From an uncultured Clostridia bacterium (GTDB lineage Bacteria; Bacillota; Clostridia; Oscillospirales; Acutalibacteraceae), in assembly GCA_944385105.1 (NCBI GenBank), contig CALWVR010000004.1:1-52015 (forward strand): a stretch of DNA of 52,015 nt, written 5' to 3'. A program made the position numbers and the translations under genes. Numbering within the stretch: position 1 is the first letter of the stretch; every line of letters starts with the position of its first letter. Positions 7,880 through 16,695 of the stretch are shown piece by piece. The notes under the pieces are model-generated. The model was given only the letters and a program-made list of their open reading frames with translations. It was not told the DNA's origin and made no database searches.

Positions 7880-9130
7880 TTGAAGTTTGAAACATTTTCA
7901 AAAAAACAGATATTAGTACTTTCTTGGTGGATGGATAATAGTCCATATCAGAATTATGATGCTGTGATTTGTGATGGAGCTATACGTAGTGGAAAAACTC
8001 TTTGTATGGGTATATCGTTTATTGCATGGGCATCAAAAAAATTTAATAAATCAAATTTTGGTATATGTGGAAAAACACTGGGATCTATAAGGCGTAATCT
8101 TGTATTACCTATTTTACCAACTTTGAATGAATTGGGTTTTAGGTGCGAATTTAAAATTTCTCAAAACCTATTGGTAGTAAAACATTTAAACCACGAAAAT
8201 ATTTTTCATCTATTTTCCGGTAAAGACGAGTCATCTGCTTCCTTGATTCAAGGTATGACTTTATCAGGAGTACTTTTTGATGAGGTAGCTTTGATGCCGC
8301 AGTCTTTTGTTGAACAAGCTTTAGCTAGATGTTCTGTAACCGGTTCAAAATTTTGGTTTAACTGTAACCCTGAATATCCACAACATTGGTTTAATATAGA
8401 GTGGATTCAAAAAGCAAAAAACAAAAATACATTATATATTCACTTTACAATGAAAGACAATCCTTCATTATCGAAAGACATTATTAAAAGATACGAAGGA
8501 TTATATAGTGGAACTTTTTATGAACGGTTCATTGAGGGCAAATGGGTTGTTACTCAAGGCACTGTTTATCCAGAAATGTCAAAATTAGATTCTTTTTTCG
8601 AGGTGCCTAAGGTCAATTTTGAAAAATATAATATTTCATGCGACTATGGAACTGTAAACCCCGCTTCATTCGGACTTTGGGGTAAGTACAACAACGTTTG
8701 GTATAGAATAAAAGAATATTATTATGATTCGAGAAAAGAAGGGTGCCAAAAGACGGATGAAGAACACTATGCTTCCCTCTGCGAGCTTGCTTCAAATCTA
8801 AAAATTGATTCTATAACTGTTGATCCATCTGCTGCAAGCTTTATTACTTTAATACGAAAACATGGTAAATATAAAGTTATATCAGCTAAAAATAATGTTA
8901 TAGATGGAATTAGACAAGTATCAACAGCACTTAAAAATAAAAAAATAAGAATTTGCAATACTTGTACTGATAGTATAAGAGAGTTTAGCCTTTATAGATG
9001 GGAAAATTCAAACAGTAGAGATGTCCCAGTCAAGGAAAATGACCATGCTATGGATGATATAAGATACTTTGTCAGTACTTTGATGGAAGATAGTGACGAT
9101 GGCTTTTTTGCTATTGCAGCACGCAGATAA
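7880..9130 (+). CDS. terL: phage terminase large subunit
   Basis: ATPase and nuclease that pumps DNA into the prohead. I place the start at TTG 7880, 11 bases after GAGGGG; the GTG at 7868 overlaps that ribosome site. This gives 416 residues. The ATPase domain shows Walker A GAIRSGKT (about residues 33-40) and a Walker B-like GVLFDEVALM. The nuclease domain shows acidic residues in SCDYGTVNPASFGLWG, SITVDPSAAS and the terminal DHAMDDIRYF. Both catalytic halves look intact, arguing that the locus packages DNA rather than being a headless tailocin. It is close to PBSX XtmB/Terminase_6-type enzymes. Confidence 0.92.
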   Translation: MKFETFSKKQILVLSWWMDNSPYQNYDAVICDGAIRSGKTLCMGISFIAWASKKFNKSNFGICGKTLGSIRRNLVLPILPTLNELGFRCEFKISQNLLVVKHLNHENIFHLFSGKDESSASLIQGMTLSGVLFDEVALMPQSFVEQALARCSVTGSKFWFNCNPEYPQHWFNIEWIQKAKNKNTLYIHFTMKDNPSLSKDIIKRYEGLYSGTFYERFIEGKWVVTQGTVYPEMSKLDSFFEVPKVNFEKYNISCDYGTVNPASFGLWGKYNNVWYRIKEYYYDSRKEGCQKTDEEHYASLCELASNLKIDSITVDPSAASFITLIRKHGKYKVISAKNNVIDGIRQVSTALKNKKIRICNTCTDSIREFSLYRWENSNSRDVPVKENDHAMDDIRYFVSTLMEDSDDGFFAIAARR

Positions 9131-9153
9131 ATTTAATTAAAAGGAGTGATTTA

Positions 9154-10308
9154 GTGAGACTTTTTAAAAGCAAGAATAAAAAAAACTACCCTATGGTACA
9201 GACCGTGGAATCTAAGTCTAGAGCTCATCCTTTCCAAGAAATTAGAAGGTATGTGCCCTTAGATAATCCGGAGTTAAAATTATATTCTATTTTAAGAGAA
9301 GCTGTTCCTATAATCGACGCTGCTATTTGTAAGACTGTTAGACTAATTGGAAATTTTGCAATAGATTGTGAAGATGAAAACATAAAAGAACAGCTTAACA
9401 AATTTATATCAACTGTAAAGGTAAACTGTTGTGAGGAAGGAATGGAATTTTTCATATCTACCTATTTTGATCAACTTTTAACTTATGGCACTGCTGTAGG
9501 AGAGATTGTCATAGACCCATGCACAAATACTATAGCAGCGCTTTATAACTCTTCTTTATCAAATGTTATTTTAAAAACAGGTAGGAGCCCACTAGAACTA
9601 ATAGTTTGTAGGAAAAATGAGGATGGTAGTGAAACTCCTGTAAAATATCAGGATCTTATACTTACTACACCTCTTAAACCTGAACCTGGCAAAATTAATG
9701 GAACGTCAATCTTAAAAGGACTGCCATTTGTTAGTGAAATTCTTCTAAGTATATATCAAAGTATAGGTACAAACTGGGATAGAGTGGGAAATGTACGATT
9801 TGCTGTGACATATAAACCAAGTAGTGATGTTGGCGATAGAGCTTTTGCTAAAGAGCGAGTTCAACAAGTAGCTGATCAATGGAGCCAGGCTATGCACTCT
9901 GGTAGCTCTCTTAGTGACTTTATTTCCTTTGGCGACGTTAGTATAAAAGTAATTGGTGCTGATAATCAAATCTTAGATAGTCAAGTACCAGTAAGGCAAA
10001 TGCTTGAACAAATAGTCTCTAAACTTTCTATACCACCTTTTCTTTTAGGTTTGTGTTGGTCAACTACTGAAAGAATGTCAACTCAACAGGCTGATATTTT
10101 AACAAGTGAGCTTGAATTTTATAGGAGACTCCTTACTTCTGTTATATCTAAAATTTGTAGGACGTGGCTTAATATTAATGGCTATGTAACTGATTTTGAT
10201 GTGGTTTGGGATAACATTAATTTGCAAGATGAAGTTGAAACTGCAAATGCAAAATTAATGAGAGCTAGAGCTTCTGAAATAGAAAAAAGATTGGAGATGA
10301 ATCAATGA
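9154..10308 (+). CDS. phage portal protein
   Basis: Portal ring protein through which DNA enters and leaves the head. It has 384 residues and a GTG start behind AAAGGAGTG. Recognisable parts are REAVPIIDAAICKTVRLIGN near the N-terminus and the long helix region with IPPFLLGLCWSTTERMSTQQ and FYRRLLTSVI near the C-terminus, typical of portals next to terminase. It overlaps the next gene by 4 bases (ATGA). It is shorter than the portal of many tailed phages, as in PBSX-like elements. Confidence 0.87.
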   Translation: MRLFKSKNKKNYPMVQTVESKSRAHPFQEIRRYVPLDNPELKLYSILREAVPIIDAAICKTVRLIGNFAIDCEDENIKEQLNKFISTVKVNCCEEGMEFFISTYFDQLLTYGTAVGEIVIDPCTNTIAALYNSSLSNVILKTGRSPLELIVCRKNEDGSETPVKYQDLILTTPLKPEPGKINGTSILKGLPFVSEILLSIYQSIGTNWDRVGNVRFAVTYKPSSDVGDRAFAKERVQQVADQWSQAMHSGSSLSDFISFGDVSIKVIGADNQILDSQVPVRQMLEQIVSKLSIPPFLLGLCWSTTERMSTQQADILTSELEFYRRLLTSVISKICRTWLNINGYVTDFDVVWDNINLQDEVETANAKLMRARASEIEKRLEMNQ

Positions 10309-11291
10309 AGCAGGGATTCATAGTAAAAAGCAATGCAAAGGAAGTATCAATTTCTGAGACTGAATTAGATCTTATTAATAAATATACAAAGAGAGAATTA
10401 AAACCCAAAGAGATATATGCATTTACTGTTGTACTTTGTGATAATGAAATAGATAGAGAGTTTGAAAAGTTTACAAAAGATGCTCTATACTCATTGTCTG
10501 AGCTATTTGTTGGCAAAACTGGAATATTAGATCATGAAATGAAAAGTGATAATCAAACTGCAAGGATTTTTGATTGTCATGTAGAACAAGTAGAAAATAG
10601 ATTTAATATGGTTGGTGAACCATATTATAGATTAATTGCTAAAGCTTACATGCCTAAGTGTGAGAAAAATAATGATTTTATATTAGACATAGATGCTGGA
10701 ATTAAGAAGGAGGTAAGTGTTGGTTGTTCTGTCAACAAAGTTGTGTGTTCTGTTTGCGGGGCTAATCTAAAAACTGACAAATGTAGTCATATAAAAGGTA
10801 ATTTATATAATGACAAAGTTTGTCATACAATACTTGATGAACCAACAGACGCTTATGAGTGGTCTTTTGTTGCTGTTCCAGCTCAAAAGGAAGCAGGAGT
10901 TATTAAGAAATTTGACTTTACCTTGAGAGGAGGTGTGACTAATATGGAGACGCTTATTAAATCTTTAAAAAATGGTGAGAGCATACAAATTTCATCTGAA
11001 CAAGCCTTGGAGTTATCAAAGCTGCTTGCAAAGTTGGAAGAATTAGCAGAAGAAGGCAAACTATATAGGGATGAACTCCAAAAGGATGTTGTAAGGTTAT
11101 GTGCTTTAACTCAACAAGATATAAGTGACAAAGTCATTGAAAGTGTAGCTGCAAAAATGACTATTGATGAACTTAAAGCATTTAAAAAATCTTATGAATC
11201 AAAATCTAGTGAAGTTTTTCCTGCAAAGCCCCAGCTTACTTGTTTAAGTAATGAAGAGCTAAAATGTTTAAATAATGAATTTAAATTTTAA
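10305..11291 (+). CDS. prohead protease-like protein (XkdF-like) with C-terminal scaffold domain
   Basis: A 328-residue protein in the slot for capsid maturation protease, overlapping the portal gene by 4 bases. The N-terminal part (about residues 35-200) shows FTVVLCDNEIDREFEKFTKD, TGILDHEMKS and KEVSVGCSV, matching XkdF/prohead-protease-like proteins. It also carries a four-cysteine pair, CSVCGANL and later C residues, within it. The C-terminal third (from about 214) is charged and helix-forming, like a scaffold. An in-frame ATG with its own strong ribosome site lies at the join (see the nested entry). I could not identify the catalytic serine with certainty. Confidence 0.72.
   Translation: MKQGFIVKSNAKEVSISETELDLINKYTKRELKPKEIYAFTVVLCDNEIDREFEKFTKDALYSLSELFVGKTGILDHEMKSDNQTARIFDCHVEQVENRFNMVGEPYYRLIAKAYMPKCEKNNDFILDIDAGIKKEVSVGCSVNKVVCSVCGANLKTDKCSHIKGNLYNDKVCHTILDEPTDAYEWSFVAVPAQKEAGVIKKFDFTLRGGVTNMETLIKSLKNGESIQISSEQALELSKLLAKLEELAEEGKLYRDELQKDVVRLCALTQQDISDKVIESVAAKMTIDELKAFKKSYESKSSEVFPAKPQLTCLSNEELKCLNNEFKF
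10944..11291 (+). CDS. putative nested scaffold protein (internal start in protease gene)
   Basis: ATG 10944 is in frame with the protease gene and has AGAGGAGGTG at 10926-10935, a better site than most starts in this window. Translation from here would give a 115-residue acidic, helix-rich protein (METLIKSLKNGESIQ onward). Lambda C/Nu3 and related phages make scaffold from an internal start in the protease gene, and the same layout fits here. No independent evidence of expression is visible in the sequence. Confidence 0.5.
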   Translation: METLIKSLKNGESIQISSEQALELSKLLAKLEELAEEGKLYRDELQKDVVRLCALTQQDISDKVIESVAAKMTIDELKAFKKSYESKSSEVFPAKPQLTCLSNEELKCLNNEFKF

Positions 11292-11320
11292 AAATATATT
11301 ATTAATTGGAGGATTTTAAT

Positions 11321-12331
11321 ATGGCTTTTTATGATTCTTTAAAATTGGAAAAAGGTATGTACAACAAAGATTTTACCAGTGCTTTGGAAAGCATTGACCC
11401 ATCAGAAAACTACATAAACACTAGCTTATCCGGTCTTGATGCATATGAAAGGCAACTAAAACGCTTTAACATTAAGGTTAAAGGGAAAAATTCTGATACT
11501 ATAGAAGCTTTCTTTAAAACTTCTGATTCTGCAGTTTTATTCCCAGAGTATGTAAAAAGAAGTGTATTACAAGGTATGAATAGTGCTAATGTCCTACCAT
11601 CTATTGTTGCAACTGTTACAAAGATAGATGGTAACGATTATAGAACCATAAAAACTACTATAGGAACGGATAGTAGTACTACTGGAATAAGTGAAGGTAC
11701 CGAATTAACTAGTACTACTATTACTAACCAGGATGAATTAGTGACTTTAAAGAAGCGCGGTAATGTAATTAGTGCTTCTTATGAATCTTTAAGATTAAAA
11801 AGGCTTGATCTATTTTCAGTAACATTAAGGCAAATCGGAGCACAGATCGCAAGAACTCAACTTAGTGATGCTGTTTCCGTATTAGTAAATGGAGATGGAA
11901 ATAATAATGCAGCTGTAGCTGTAGATCCTGTTAGTGCCACTGGCCTTGCCTACGCAGATTTAATTGCTTTATGGGCAAGCCTTGATCCATATGAGCTAAA
12001 TACTATATTAGCGAACACTGAAACAATGCAAGTTTTATTATCCTTAAATGAAATGAGAGATGCTGAAGCTGGACTAAGTTTCCAAGGAACAGGCCAAATG
12101 ATAACTCCTCTTGGAGCAACCTTATTACGTGCTGATAGTGTTGCTGATAATACACTTATAGGAATCGATAGAAATTGTGCACTTGAAATGGTACAAGCTG
12201 GTGATGTTTTAATAGATAGCGACAAATTAATTGATAAGCAGTTAGAAAGAATATCTATTAGCTGTACAGCAGGATTTGCAAAAATATATAAAGACGCAAC
12301 CAAGAAGATGACTTATACTAAAGCTTCTTAA
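11321..12331 (+). CDS. phage major capsid protein
   Basis: Main head shell protein, 336 residues. The start is ATG at 11321 with TTGGAGG upstream; the TTG at 11306 is part of that site. The order after protease/scaffold, the size, and a sequence rich in beta segments (VLPSIVATVTKIDGNDYRTI, VTLKKRGNVISASYESLRL) support an HK97-fold capsid of the PBSX XkdG group. The N-terminal helical arm is where a scaffold or protease would act. No frame damage is seen. Confidence 0.82.
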   Translation: MAFYDSLKLEKGMYNKDFTSALESIDPSENYINTSLSGLDAYERQLKRFNIKVKGKNSDTIEAFFKTSDSAVLFPEYVKRSVLQGMNSANVLPSIVATVTKIDGNDYRTIKTTIGTDSSTTGISEGTELTSTTITNQDELVTLKKRGNVISASYESLRLKRLDLFSVTLRQIGAQIARTQLSDAVSVLVNGDGNNNAAVAVDPVSATGLAYADLIALWASLDPYELNTILANTETMQVLLSLNEMRDAEAGLSFQGTGQMITPLGATLLRADSVADNTLIGIDRNCALEMVQAGDVLIDSDKLIDKQLERISISCTAGFAKIYKDATKKMTYTKAS

Positions 12332-12354
12332 CTTTAATAAAGGAGGAAAGTCTA

Positions 12355-12729
12355 TTGGATATACAAGAAATTATTGAAAGGTTTGCCTTGATGGCTAATC
12401 TTAGCTTAGAAAAAGCTAGTCAATTTACGTATATTTGCAATGATGCTAAAAGTGAAATAGAGTCTAAACTTAAAGAAGAAACAAACACTGAAGATAACAG
12501 CGGTCGGCTTAACGTCGCCGCTGCTACCTTAAGTTTTTATAAGTATACTTGTTATAAGGTTTCTAATCTGCCAGCCGAGTCAATTTCAGCTGGAGACATA
12601 AATATAAAAGAGAATTCTGAGAGAACAATGAAAATTGCTTACCGTATGTGGGCAGAGGCGAAGGCTACTATAGCTGATCTACTGCGTGATGACGACTTTA
12701 CATTTCGGAGAGTGATTGTAGATGGTTGA
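12355..12729 (+). CDS. phage head-tail connector protein (XkdH-slot)
   Basis: A 124-residue protein directly after the capsid gene, with a TTG start behind AAAGGAGG. It is mainly helical (IIERFALMANLSLEKASQF, then LNVAAATLSFYKYTCYKV). Position, size and helical character match head-tail adaptors such as gp6/XkdH that sit beneath the portal. I rely on gene order more than on sequence. It overlaps the next gene by 8 bases. Confidence 0.6.
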   Translation: MDIQEIIERFALMANLSLEKASQFTYICNDAKSEIESKLKEETNTEDNSGRLNVAAATLSFYKYTCYKVSNLPAESISAGDINIKENSERTMKIAYRMWAEAKATIADLLRDDDFTFRRVIVDG

Positions 12730-13069
12730 TGAATATGTCTTAAATACTATTAGATGCTTTGGCCAGTCAGTTGAAGTCTTAGAACCCAATTCCTCAGTAG
12801 GAGTAAAAACCAAGGCCTTTATACAACCGCTACGTTATAAAGACAAAATGTATATGGGAGGTATATATATTGAACCTGGATTTTTGGACGGTTCAGGATA
12901 TTTATATATAGGAGCTTCGGATGTAAGATTAGATACTATGCCATTTAATTCATTGGTTAAGACAAAAGAATGCAGTTATGTTATAAGAAAAGCTAGAGCT
13001 GTTTATTTTCAGGAAGAAATATTATATATTTGGGCAATACTGCAACTCTGTATAGAAGAGGAGCAATAG
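12722..13069 (+). CDS. phage head-closure/minor structural protein (XkdI-slot)
   Basis: A 115-residue, beta-rich protein (VKTKAFIQPLRYKDKMYMGG, YLYIGASDVRLD) between the connector and the tail terminator. Head-closure or stopper proteins occupy this place in PBSX-like gene orders. No diagnostic motif is visible, and the call is positional. Its start overlaps the upstream gene, suggesting translational coupling. Confidence 0.5.
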   Translation: MVDEYVLNTIRCFGQSVEVLEPNSSVGVKTKAFIQPLRYKDKMYMGGIYIEPGFLDGSGYLYIGASDVRLDTMPFNSLVKTKECSYVIRKARAVYFQEEILYIWAILQLCIEEEQ

Positions 13070-13071
13070 CT

Positions 13072-13557
13072 ATGAGTGTGTTTAACGACATTGTAGACAA
13101 AATAAAAGATACTCTTATAAATACTGATGAATTAAGCAGTATCAAATTTGTTAATACTTACCCATTTAAACCAATTCAAAATCCTTTAATAGATACTTAT
13201 GTTTCAATGGGAATTTGTAATATAAAAATTAAAGATGGGAGTTTTAGTTCATACCTTGGCACTGAGAACCAAAAGGATTTATATGGGCATCTTTCTAATA
13301 CAGACATAGAATTTAAAATTTATTCACCTAAAAATAAAGGCGGAAAAAGCTGCTATGATATATTTGCTTCAATTTATGAAGCACTTTTATTAAATTTAGA
13401 AACTATTAAAATAGAGTCAGTAATATGTGGAAAAGTTAATTATGATCCCGACACTTTTTCCTTTACATTAGATTTTCAAATAAGTTTTAAATCATTCATA
13501 GGATATAGTGTCGATGGAATTAATATTTCTGAAATTGTTGTTATTAATAATAATTAG
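13072..13557 (+). CDS. phage tail terminator/neck protein (XkdJ-slot)
   Basis: The start is ATG at 13072, 2 bases after the previous stop, with AGAGGAG upstream, giving 161 residues. It has an N-terminal helix (VFNDIVDKIKDTL) and then alternating strands, as in tail-terminator proteins that cap the tube beneath the head. It comes immediately before the sheath gene. Function is inferred from position and size. Confidence 0.5.
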   Translation: MSVFNDIVDKIKDTLINTDELSSIKFVNTYPFKPIQNPLIDTYVSMGICNIKIKDGSFSSYLGTENQKDLYGHLSNTDIEFKIYSPKNKGGKSCYDIFASIYEALLLNLETIKIESVICGKVNYDPDTFSFTLDFQISFKSFIGYSVDGINISEIVVINNN

Positions 13558-13568
13558 GGGGTGAAGCT

Positions 13569-14618
13569 TTGAATATCATAGCAAATGAACGTCCAGGAAT
13601 TTTTTATGACTATGACACATCTTCTATTATATATTCTGAACCTAATAACGCTGTAGTTGGAATAGTGGCAGAAGGCCCCAACAACAATATAGGAGAAATT
13701 TATAATATATATAAGATATCAGATGCTGAAACTATATTTGGAAATAATCAATCTATTACAGAACTTTGCAAAATAGCAATTGAGAATGGAGCTTATAAAA
13801 TAGCAGCTATAAATATAGGTGATAATGAAGAAAATTATGCTCAAGCTTTTAATAAACTTAAGGATACAGAAAACATTTGCGTTATTATATGTGATAGTCA
13901 TAACATTGAAACACAGACACTTCTAATGCAAAGCGTTGTATCAGCGTCTGAAAATTGCAAGGAAAGAATCGGAATAGTTGCTGCTCCCCAGGACTCAAAT
14001 GTAAGTACATGGGCATCCAACTTTAATTGTGAGAGAATTATATTAGTAGCCCAAAATCCCATAGATAACGATGGTAACATTAAAACAGGCAACATCTTAG
14101 CAGCTGCTCTAGCCGCATTAGTTTCTAAAAATTACGATAACCCATCTAAGACATTTAATGGAGCGGTAATATCTAGCATATCATCTTTATCTCCTTATTT
14201 AACAGACAGTCAAATAGATGATTATATATTAAGTGGAGTTACTCCGTTTGAAAAAATAGCTGATAGAATTGAGGTCATAAGGGCTATAACTTCAAAAAAA
14301 GAATTAGACTCTTCTGGAGTTAATAAGGTCGAAAATATAAATTTGATTTTAATATCTGACTTTATAATAAGGAATATACGAGAAGCTCTATATACTAGCT
14401 TATCTTTTTCATCTAATTATTTGGTATCATATAGTTCTATAGAAAATCAAGTTATTATAAAGTTGCAAGAATATTTAGAGCTTGGATTAATTTCATCTTA
14501 TGAAAAGCCAAATATATATCAGTCAACAAATGATCAGTCCGTTTGCATAGTAGAACTTGATTTTGTTGTTATTAATGGAGTTAATCAAATACATTTAACA
14601 GCTAACATAAAAGTTTAG
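13569..14618 (+). CDS. contractile tail sheath protein (XkdK-like), short form
   Basis: Tail sheath subunit of a contractile injection machine. The TTG start follows GGGGGTGAAG, giving 349 residues. The opening ANERPGIFYDYDTSSI, the alternating-fold middle region (ICVIICDSHNIETQTLLMQS, RIGIVAAPQDSNVSTW), and the C-terminal strands with VVINGVNQIHLTANIKV match the XkdK/phage_sheath_1 family. PBSX XkdK is roughly 465 residues, so this is a compact sheath that may lack a surface insertion domain. The conserved C-terminal inner domain is retained, so contraction is plausible. Confidence 0.8.
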   Translation: MNIIANERPGIFYDYDTSSIIYSEPNNAVVGIVAEGPNNNIGEIYNIYKISDAETIFGNNQSITELCKIAIENGAYKIAAINIGDNEENYAQAFNKLKDTENICVIICDSHNIETQTLLMQSVVSASENCKERIGIVAAPQDSNVSTWASNFNCERIILVAQNPIDNDGNIKTGNILAAALAALVSKNYDNPSKTFNGAVISSISSLSPYLTDSQIDDYILSGVTPFEKIADRIEVIRAITSKKELDSSGVNKVENINLILISDFIIRNIREALYTSLSFSSNYLVSYSSIENQVIIKLQEYLELGLISSYEKPNIYQSTNDQSVCIVELDFVVINGVNQIHLTANIKV

Positions 14619-14631
14619 GAGGAAGATTTTA

Positions 14632-15021
14632 ATGTTGAATGTCTCTTTTCCAACGAGTCAAGACATCTACATAGAGTTAAATGGAAAACGTCTTGCTGTT
14701 GTTGAAAGCTATAATGCTACATCAACTTGTGACACCCATTATGTTGAGTCATTTGGAGAGATTGAGCCTATTGCAACAATTAGGGGAAAAATAAAACATT
14801 TAATAAAACTCTCAAGAGTCTATGCATGTGAAAACTCATCAAGTAGCCCCATAAATTTTTATTCACTTAGCAATTTTAATTTAATAATAATAAAGAATAA
14901 TAAAAAAATAATTTATTCAGGATGCGAATGGTCCTCAATAAGCGAAGGAGCATCTTTGACTAATGTTGCTATTGAAAATGTAAGTATAGTTGCTACAAAG
15001 CGTACAGAAGTTTTCTTATAA
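14632..15021 (+). CDS. phage tail tube protein (XkdM-like)
   Basis: A 129-residue protein following the sheath gene, where the inner tube subunit always lies. It is beta-rich (DIYIELNGKRLAVVESYNAT; FNLIIIKNNKKIIYSGCEWS; ASLTNVAIENVSIVA), consistent with the tube fold. The ATG has GGAGG upstream. A tube gene with no tape-measure gene downstream is the striking feature of this locus. Confidence 0.65.
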   Translation: MLNVSFPTSQDIYIELNGKRLAVVESYNATSTCDTHYVESFGEIEPIATIRGKIKHLIKLSRVYACENSSSSPINFYSLSNFNLIIIKNNKKIIYSGCEWSSISEGASLTNVAIENVSIVATKRTEVFL

Positions 15022-15050
15022 TAAACCTCTGAAGGGATATGATTATATAA

Positions 15051-15215
15051 ATGTCTGAATATAAAACTAACGGAGTGATAACTTACGAGCAATTAGAAGA
15101 AAATATAAGTTATTTTATTTACATGCGGAGTATAGTAGATATTTGCGATTTAATAGAACAGGATTCAAGAAGATATAAAAAATATCTTGACAATGATATA
15201 GAGGAGGATGATTAA
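15051..15215 (+). CDS. 54-residue protein in the tail-chaperone/tape-measure slot
   Basis: A short ORF beginning ATGTCTGAATATAAAAC, preceded by GAAGGGATATGATT (weak ribosome site), whose TAA overlaps the next gene's ATG by one base (TAATG). The product is acidic and predicted helical (ITYEQLEENISYFIYMRSI, ending NDIEEDD). PBSX-like loci carry a tail-assembly chaperone (XkdN) of over 100 residues and then a tape measure of several hundred or more here. This ORF is the only coding capacity in that gap. Function is unknown; a reduced chaperone is one possibility. Confidence 0.7.
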   Translation: MSEYKTNGVITYEQLEENISYFIYMRSIVDICDLIEQDSRRYKKYLDNDIEEDD

Positions 15216-15742
15216 TGGCTTTAGATTTAATGAAGTATAAGACTTACACCTGGCATCATAATCCATCGAAGATCAATATATCATCTCAAAGGAACATTAA
15301 AGAAATAATAATGCCTTTTAGCGGAACTGTATTTCAGGATTATGGAAGAAGGAAGAGAATAGTATCCGGGGAAGGCAAATTTTATGGGATAGATTGTATA
15401 GAACAATTTAATTCATTATTCTCTATATTTAGTCAAGACTCAGAAGGATATTTAACTATACCAGGAATACAATCTTTTTTAGCCTTATTTCATCGACTCG
15501 AACTTTTAGGTGAGACAGCTCCTAATGTGGTAACTTATAAGTTTGAATTTTGGGAAGTTTTAAATGAAAGTGAGCAAAATGTTAAAGCTTGGTCTACAAA
15601 TTACCATATTGTCAGAAATGGAGAAACTTTATGGGATATAGCACAAAAGTATAATTTAGATATTAACGAATTGCTAAAACTTAATTTGGAAATAAAAAAT
15701 CCTAACACACTATATGCCAACGAGAGGGTGAGACTATATTGA
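15215..15742 (+). CDS. LysM-domain baseplate/tail protein (XkdP-like)
   Basis: A 175-residue protein whose last 46 residues form a LysM domain (YHIVRNGETLWDIAQKYNL...). The N-terminal part resembles the hub-connecting domain of XkdP/gp53-type proteins. In contractile systems the LysM protein links hub to wedge and may touch peptidoglycan. It uses AGGAGG as its ribosome site and overlaps the neighbours on both sides, showing tight coupling. It begins the baseplate part of the block. Confidence 0.8.
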   Translation: MALDLMKYKTYTWHHNPSKINISSQRNIKEIIMPFSGTVFQDYGRRKRIVSGEGKFYGIDCIEQFNSLFSIFSQDSEGYLTIPGIQSFLALFHRLELLGETAPNVVTYKFEFWEVLNESEQNVKAWSTNYHIVRNGETLWDIAQKYNLDINELLKLNLEIKNPNTLYANERVRLY

Positions 15743-16695
15743 AATATATAGCCAAAACTTTATCAGGAAATATGATCGATTTAGGTAAACCTTATACTAC
15801 GATTATAAATAAAGCAAAAAGAGTTCCGGCTGATGATTTAACTGTAGTTTTCCCTACATTAAGAAAGTTTGAAGAATTTGTTAGTATAGAAGTACTTGAC
15901 AATGAAAATAAAGTATTTTTTTCAGGAATAATAGACGAACAAAAAACAACTTGTACTAAATCAGGTTGTTTTTTAAGTTTAATATCAAGAAGTTATGCAG
16001 CTTACCTACTTGATAATGAAGCGCTACCGCAAACCTATGTTAACCCATCTCTCGATGTGATATTCGACAAACATATACGCCCATATGGTTTTAGTGATAT
16101 AACAGGAGATAAGAGTACTTTTTATGAAAGTTTTACAGTTTATAAAGGTATGAGTGAATGGGAGGTTTTAGAAAGTTTTTGCCTTAGCTTTTTGAAAGTA
16201 TATCCTAGGGTAAATTCAAACTTTACAGTTGACGCTACTGGAAAGTCATCTGATGTAGTTTGGAAATTTTCAAACAAAGGTGGAGGATTTAACTATAGCT
16301 ATATATTAGAGAATAATAGAAGACATAAATTAATCTCTAAAGTTTTTGCTCGAACTAGTAGTAAGGGTCCTTATTCTATGGAGATAAGTGATCCTGAAAT
16401 TTTACGCCGAGGAGTAGTAAAAAAAAGATATATAAATGCAAGAAATAATTTAAAGTCTCCAGAGCAATACGGAAAATTTATGATTTCTAAGTCAAAAAGT
16501 AAGTCATATGAAATAAGAATTTACTACCCTGGAGCAATAAACTTATCCGCAGGAGATAAAGTTATCGTTGATGATCTAATTCTAGGTTACATTGACAACC
16601 TTATTATACATAGAATTCGATACACTCTAGACCAAGACTTGCAAAATACAGAAATCGTCTTACGTAAGGAGGTAAAACACATTGTGGATTTCTAG
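15739..16695 (+). CDS. baseplate hub protein (XkdQ/gpD-like)
   Basis: A 318-residue hub protein of the XkdQ/late-control-D group, which forms the trimer at the tail tip. The TTG start overlaps the previous gene by 4 bases. Visible features are ADDLTVVFPTLRKFEEFVSI near the N-terminus, the middle segment VYKGMSEWEVLESFCLSF, and a late IYYPGAINLSAGDKVIVDDL strand set, typical of the hub fold. No lytic domain is attached. Confidence 0.77.
   Translation: MKYIAKTLSGNMIDLGKPYTTIINKAKRVPADDLTVVFPTLRKFEEFVSIEVLDNENKVFFSGIIDEQKTTCTKSGCFLSLISRSYAAYLLDNEALPQTYVNPSLDVIFDKHIRPYGFSDITGDKSTFYESFTVYKGMSEWEVLESFCLSFLKVYPRVNSNFTVDATGKSSDVVWKFSNKGGGFNYSYILENNRRHKLISKVFARTSSKGPYSMEISDPEILRRGVVKKRYINARNNLKSPEQYGKFMISKSKSKSYEIRIYYPGAINLSAGDKVIVDDLILGYIDNLIIHRIRYTLDQDLQNTEIVLRKEVKHIVDF

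Noticed and set aside
11950-12303. Long open frame on the minus strand inside the capsid gene
   Set aside because: It is antisense to a clear capsid gene, lacks a ribosome site, and its composition is that of a shadow frame.
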